The translations under genes and the position numbers were made by a program. Below, piece after piece: positions 62,901-64,000 of a stretch of 64,000 nucleotides of DNA. The notes under the pieces are model-generated. The model saw nothing but the letters and a program-made list of their open reading frames with translations, searched no databases and was not told the DNA's origin. The stretch comes from Bacteroidia bacterium. GTDB taxonomy: Bacteria; Bacteroidota; Bacteroidia; Chitinophagales; Chitinophagaceae. The DNA lies in the NCBI GenBank assembly GCA_030429205.1, contig JAUICZ010000001.1, forward strand, positions 734,806-798,805, written 5' to 3'. How positions within the stretch are numbered: position 1 is the first letter of the stretch; every line of letters starts with the position of its first letter.

Positions 62901-63706
62901 AGGCTCTCGAGGTTGAAAGGTAAAATAGAATAGTAGGTTACCGCCCAGAAGCAAGCCATTAAAGACAGAATTATTGCTAACCCGTGCCACACACTTTTTT
63001 TACGAGTGATGTTAATGGTTATCAGTTGTAACCATAGTAACGAGCTGAGTAATGCAATGGCTAATACTATTTGCATCAAAACATCCGGAGACCATTGAGG
63101 CATGCTTTTCTCATCGAAGCTGAGATAAAAAACAGTAATACCTTTCTTGGAAGCAACAGGAAAACTGTTATCAGATTTTCGGGTTAGGACACTCGTATTT
63201 ACAGGTATATAGTTGGCCGCTTCAAAAGAAGATTGCAGGTAGTTATTGTCAAAGGGGTAAAGTGTAACAATAGGGTATAGAACTACCAGTTTATGTTTGA
63301 CATTTGTGCTATCGTAAGTGATACATTCTTTAATAAACTTACCACGCTCATTTTGAAAAAGCATAGTAGTATCTGCAGGTGTAGTGCCGGCACATTCTGC
63401 TAAAACCTTATTAGAGTTCCAAAAGATAATGGTATCGTCTATATAAGCATAAACGCCAAAAGAGAGGGATGATAAATATTCAATATCTCCGCTGGTAAGT
63501 TGATCGTTAAAAACTCTGCTGATTAACTCCTGGTCGTTCAGTACAGTTTCGAAGGTGCTTTCTTTTTGCTGCAGATCCTTTTCTACAGCTGTGGCCATAT
63601 TTTTAGGTGTAATGGCCAGGGTTTTTTGGTAATACCGCGCTACTGCCAAACCCCATAATAACAGGGAGAGGAACAACCAACCTTTATATGGATAGCGTTT
63701 AAACAA
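59981..63706 (-). CDS. Large NtrY-like membrane sensor histidine kinase
   Basis: 1241 aa. A TTG start is used because the frame is closed by the mazG stop two codons upstream. About ten membrane spans: one at 10-27, a periplasmic domain (about 35-205), seven or more spans (about 215-470), a second sensor region (about 480-740), two spans and another sensor region (about 745-960), then a span, HAMP (about 985-1010), HisKA with REMAQQVAHEIKNPLTPMK (H1029) and HATPase (NNLLENAVQAI, DNGKGI, TTKTSGTGLGLAMTKKI). The arrangement resembles NtrY-type kinases that partner with sigma-54 regulators. The putative regulator at 47168 is 12 kb away. Confidence 0.88.
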   Translation of the reverse strand: MFKRYPYKGWLFLSLLLWGLAVARYYQKTLAITPKNMATAVEKDLQQKESTFETVLNDQELISRVFNDQLTSGDIEYLSSLSFGVYAYIDDTIIFWNSNKVLAECAGTTPADTTMLFQNERGKFIKECITYDSTNVKHKLVVLYPIVTLYPFDNNYLQSSFEAANYIPVNTSVLTRKSDNSFPVASKKGITVFYLSFDEKSMPQWSPDVLMQIVLAIALLSSLLWLQLITINITRKKSVWHGLAIILSLMACFWAVTYYSILPFNLESLTLFKPQLYATSGLLPSLGHLLINAMMFLWLSTFILKNVPYERIRIYKLNTSVKFLLAVVFTVALIVYSFAFVNIISTLVTDSSISFDVSHFYTISSYTIIGLFTVGIITATSFTVVYLITYQLKVLVGKWVKYLMLAIVGVTMILLSETATSMNVSLILLFCLVVFVMLLDLKKLSTNSDLFSPQMIFWSALITAFAAAVLQYFNFHKEQDARIRFAQQVLRQRDNITEYTFRTTAINIAQDPVLKSFLRYANRSKRRAVNERFDALYLGGHLNKYKSKLLIFDERGRSLYNYDTLSYNTLVNYTKQSRHIRGTDLYYHEDAQDGHYYLAQIPVFADAAEKNKLGYVFIDMAVKEATGQSVYPELLQPGFVSGNRNAEGYSYGVYVNNKLLTQTSDYNFPVYLTDTIQGEHQFEEYTNSSELQYKTGDGKTVFVIRYHRLWLESITLFSYLFGIQMIISLLTALYRVYLTYLGRQSKSEKLINFTLRRRIHISFLGVVFVSFIIIGVITILFFTLQYKQNSRRKQQLVMQLVERATLQYLNEEKATENPDNYNKVVNTQSFKYFVTGLANAQKIDLNVYHASGVLGETSQEEIYDKSLFARIIPPEAYHKLSNGQQFLIEEERIGLLSYVSCYKPIRNKEGITLGYINVPFFSSEKELNFQISGILVGLINLYAFVFLISGVLTVFITQWITRSFSIVIKSFSRFSLKKNEPVSWPYDDEIGLLVNEYNKMVKKAEENARMLAQSEREGAWREMAQQVAHEIKNPLTPMKLHIQYLQQAIDNGYDNVNELARKVTVSLIEQIENLSYIASEFSNFAKMPEARPETFDLNELLLKTVGLYKNQSAVTVDFQPYSIPLKVHTDKSQLLRVFNNLLENAVQAIPEDRAGEVHVTLGIEGDEALIAFKDNGKGIEGDAVAHIFQPYFTTKTSGTGLGLAMTKKIIEFWKGTIRFETTPGKGTTFYITVPLANGAEV

Positions 63707-63709
63707 TAC

Positions 63710-64000
63710 TTATTCCAGTTCTTTTGCTTTATTCCATAAGGCGTCCATCTCTTCCAGTGTCATATCCAACAATGCCTTGTTTTGCTCAGCAGCCATTTTT
63801 TCTATGTGTTGAAAACGACTGATGAATTTTTTGTTCGTTCTTTCCAGTGCCAGCTCCGGGTCTATTTTTACATATCGGGCATAATTGACAAGTGCAAATA
63901 ACACATCACCAAACTCATCTTCTATCTTGCTCGGGTCGTTACTGTCAACAGCCTCGTAGAGTTCGTTCAGTTCTTCTTCAACCTTTTCTTTTACCTGCTC
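63710..64000 (-). CDS. mazG: MazG nucleotide pyrophosphohydrolase (N-terminus truncated by the window)
   Basis: The frame reads through to the right edge; 96 residues of the C-terminal MazG domain are visible, including EVEEELNEL-like KEKVEEELNELYEAVD, IEDEFGDVLFALVNYARY (EXXXDX family motif) and ALERTNKKFISRFQHIE, ending with MDALWNKAKELE. MazG hydrolyses NTPs to NMPs and may lower (p)ppGpp or remove damaged nucleotides. Its TAA is followed in the same frame by GTA and the TTG start of the histidine kinase gene. Confidence 0.9.
   Translation of the reverse strand, partial: EQVKEKVEEELNELYEAVDSNDPSKIEDEFGDVLFALVNYARYVKIDPELALERTNKKFISRFQHIEKMAAEQNKALLDMTLEEMDALWNKAKELE

Overview
The window looks like chromosomal DNA of a member of the Bacteroidota, most likely of the Chitinophagia/Chitinophagaceae type. 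This is inferred from several things: a secreted protein with a gliding-motility/T9SS type-B sorting domain (3852-5759), a carboxypeptidase-regulatory/TonB-type outer-membrane receptor (9395-11896), many lipoproteins, promoter-like TAnnTTTG elements in front of several genes, and Bacteroidota-typical families (GSCFA, TIGR02757, DUF349, a sugar kinase fused to a RapZ C-terminal domain). No rRNA, tRNA, CRISPR array, insertion sequence or prophage was recognised.

Layout. 1-12.7 kb: tail of an unidentified gene, secreted M28 peptidase, lipocalin, AlkD-like repair protein, T9SS cargo protein, FeoB iron transporter, a PAS protein with a lone H-box, outer-membrane receptor, DUF4197 lipoprotein. 12.7-24.4 kb: DUF349 protein, an iscS-iscU-iscA-like Fe-S operon, methylmalonyl-CoA epimerase, Wzz-like protein, CorA, cyclophilin, TIGR02757 protein, and a methionine/threonine branch pair (trans-sulfuration enzyme plus homoserine dehydrogenase) behind a SAM-I riboswitch with its own promoter and attenuator hairpin. 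24.4-33.3 kb: a tightly overlapping lpxH-like, sixA-like and AmgK/RapZ-fusion operon, an AT-rich FRG-domain gene, clpP, a GSCFA protein, bactofilin and yidC. 33.5-45.5 kb: gyrB, then an AT-rich accessory island (36.0-41.7 kb), then alaS and dnaN.

The island holds an HNH endonuclease overlapping an unknown partner, an XRE regulator, a 71-aa divergent small protein, an SRPBCC protein, a nucleotidyltransferase-HEPN fusion, and a 640-aa protein joining an ABC/SMC-type ATPase to a class-I SAM-dependent methyltransferase. It is the best candidate for an undescribed (possibly defence-related) system. 45.5-64 kb: small hypothetical proteins, KptA, a sigma-54-type response regulator lacking a DNA-binding domain, pirin, CDGSH and Nudix proteins, an MMPL exporter, a nitrilase, a GT39 transferase, dipeptide epimerase, murB, a 1241-aa NtrY-like histidine kinase and the end of mazG.

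Working together: cell-envelope functions recur (LpxH, MurB, dipeptide epimerase, GT39, bactofilin, YidC, AmgK/RapZ). The Fe-S operon supplies clusters that could serve the CDGSH/Fer4 protein. The sigma-54 regulator and the NtrY-like kinase could form a two-component pair although they are 12 kb apart. Convergent gene pairs are packed extremely tightly: five pairs share a 4-nt stop overlap and two abut. All functional calls are by motif reading only; no database search was possible.
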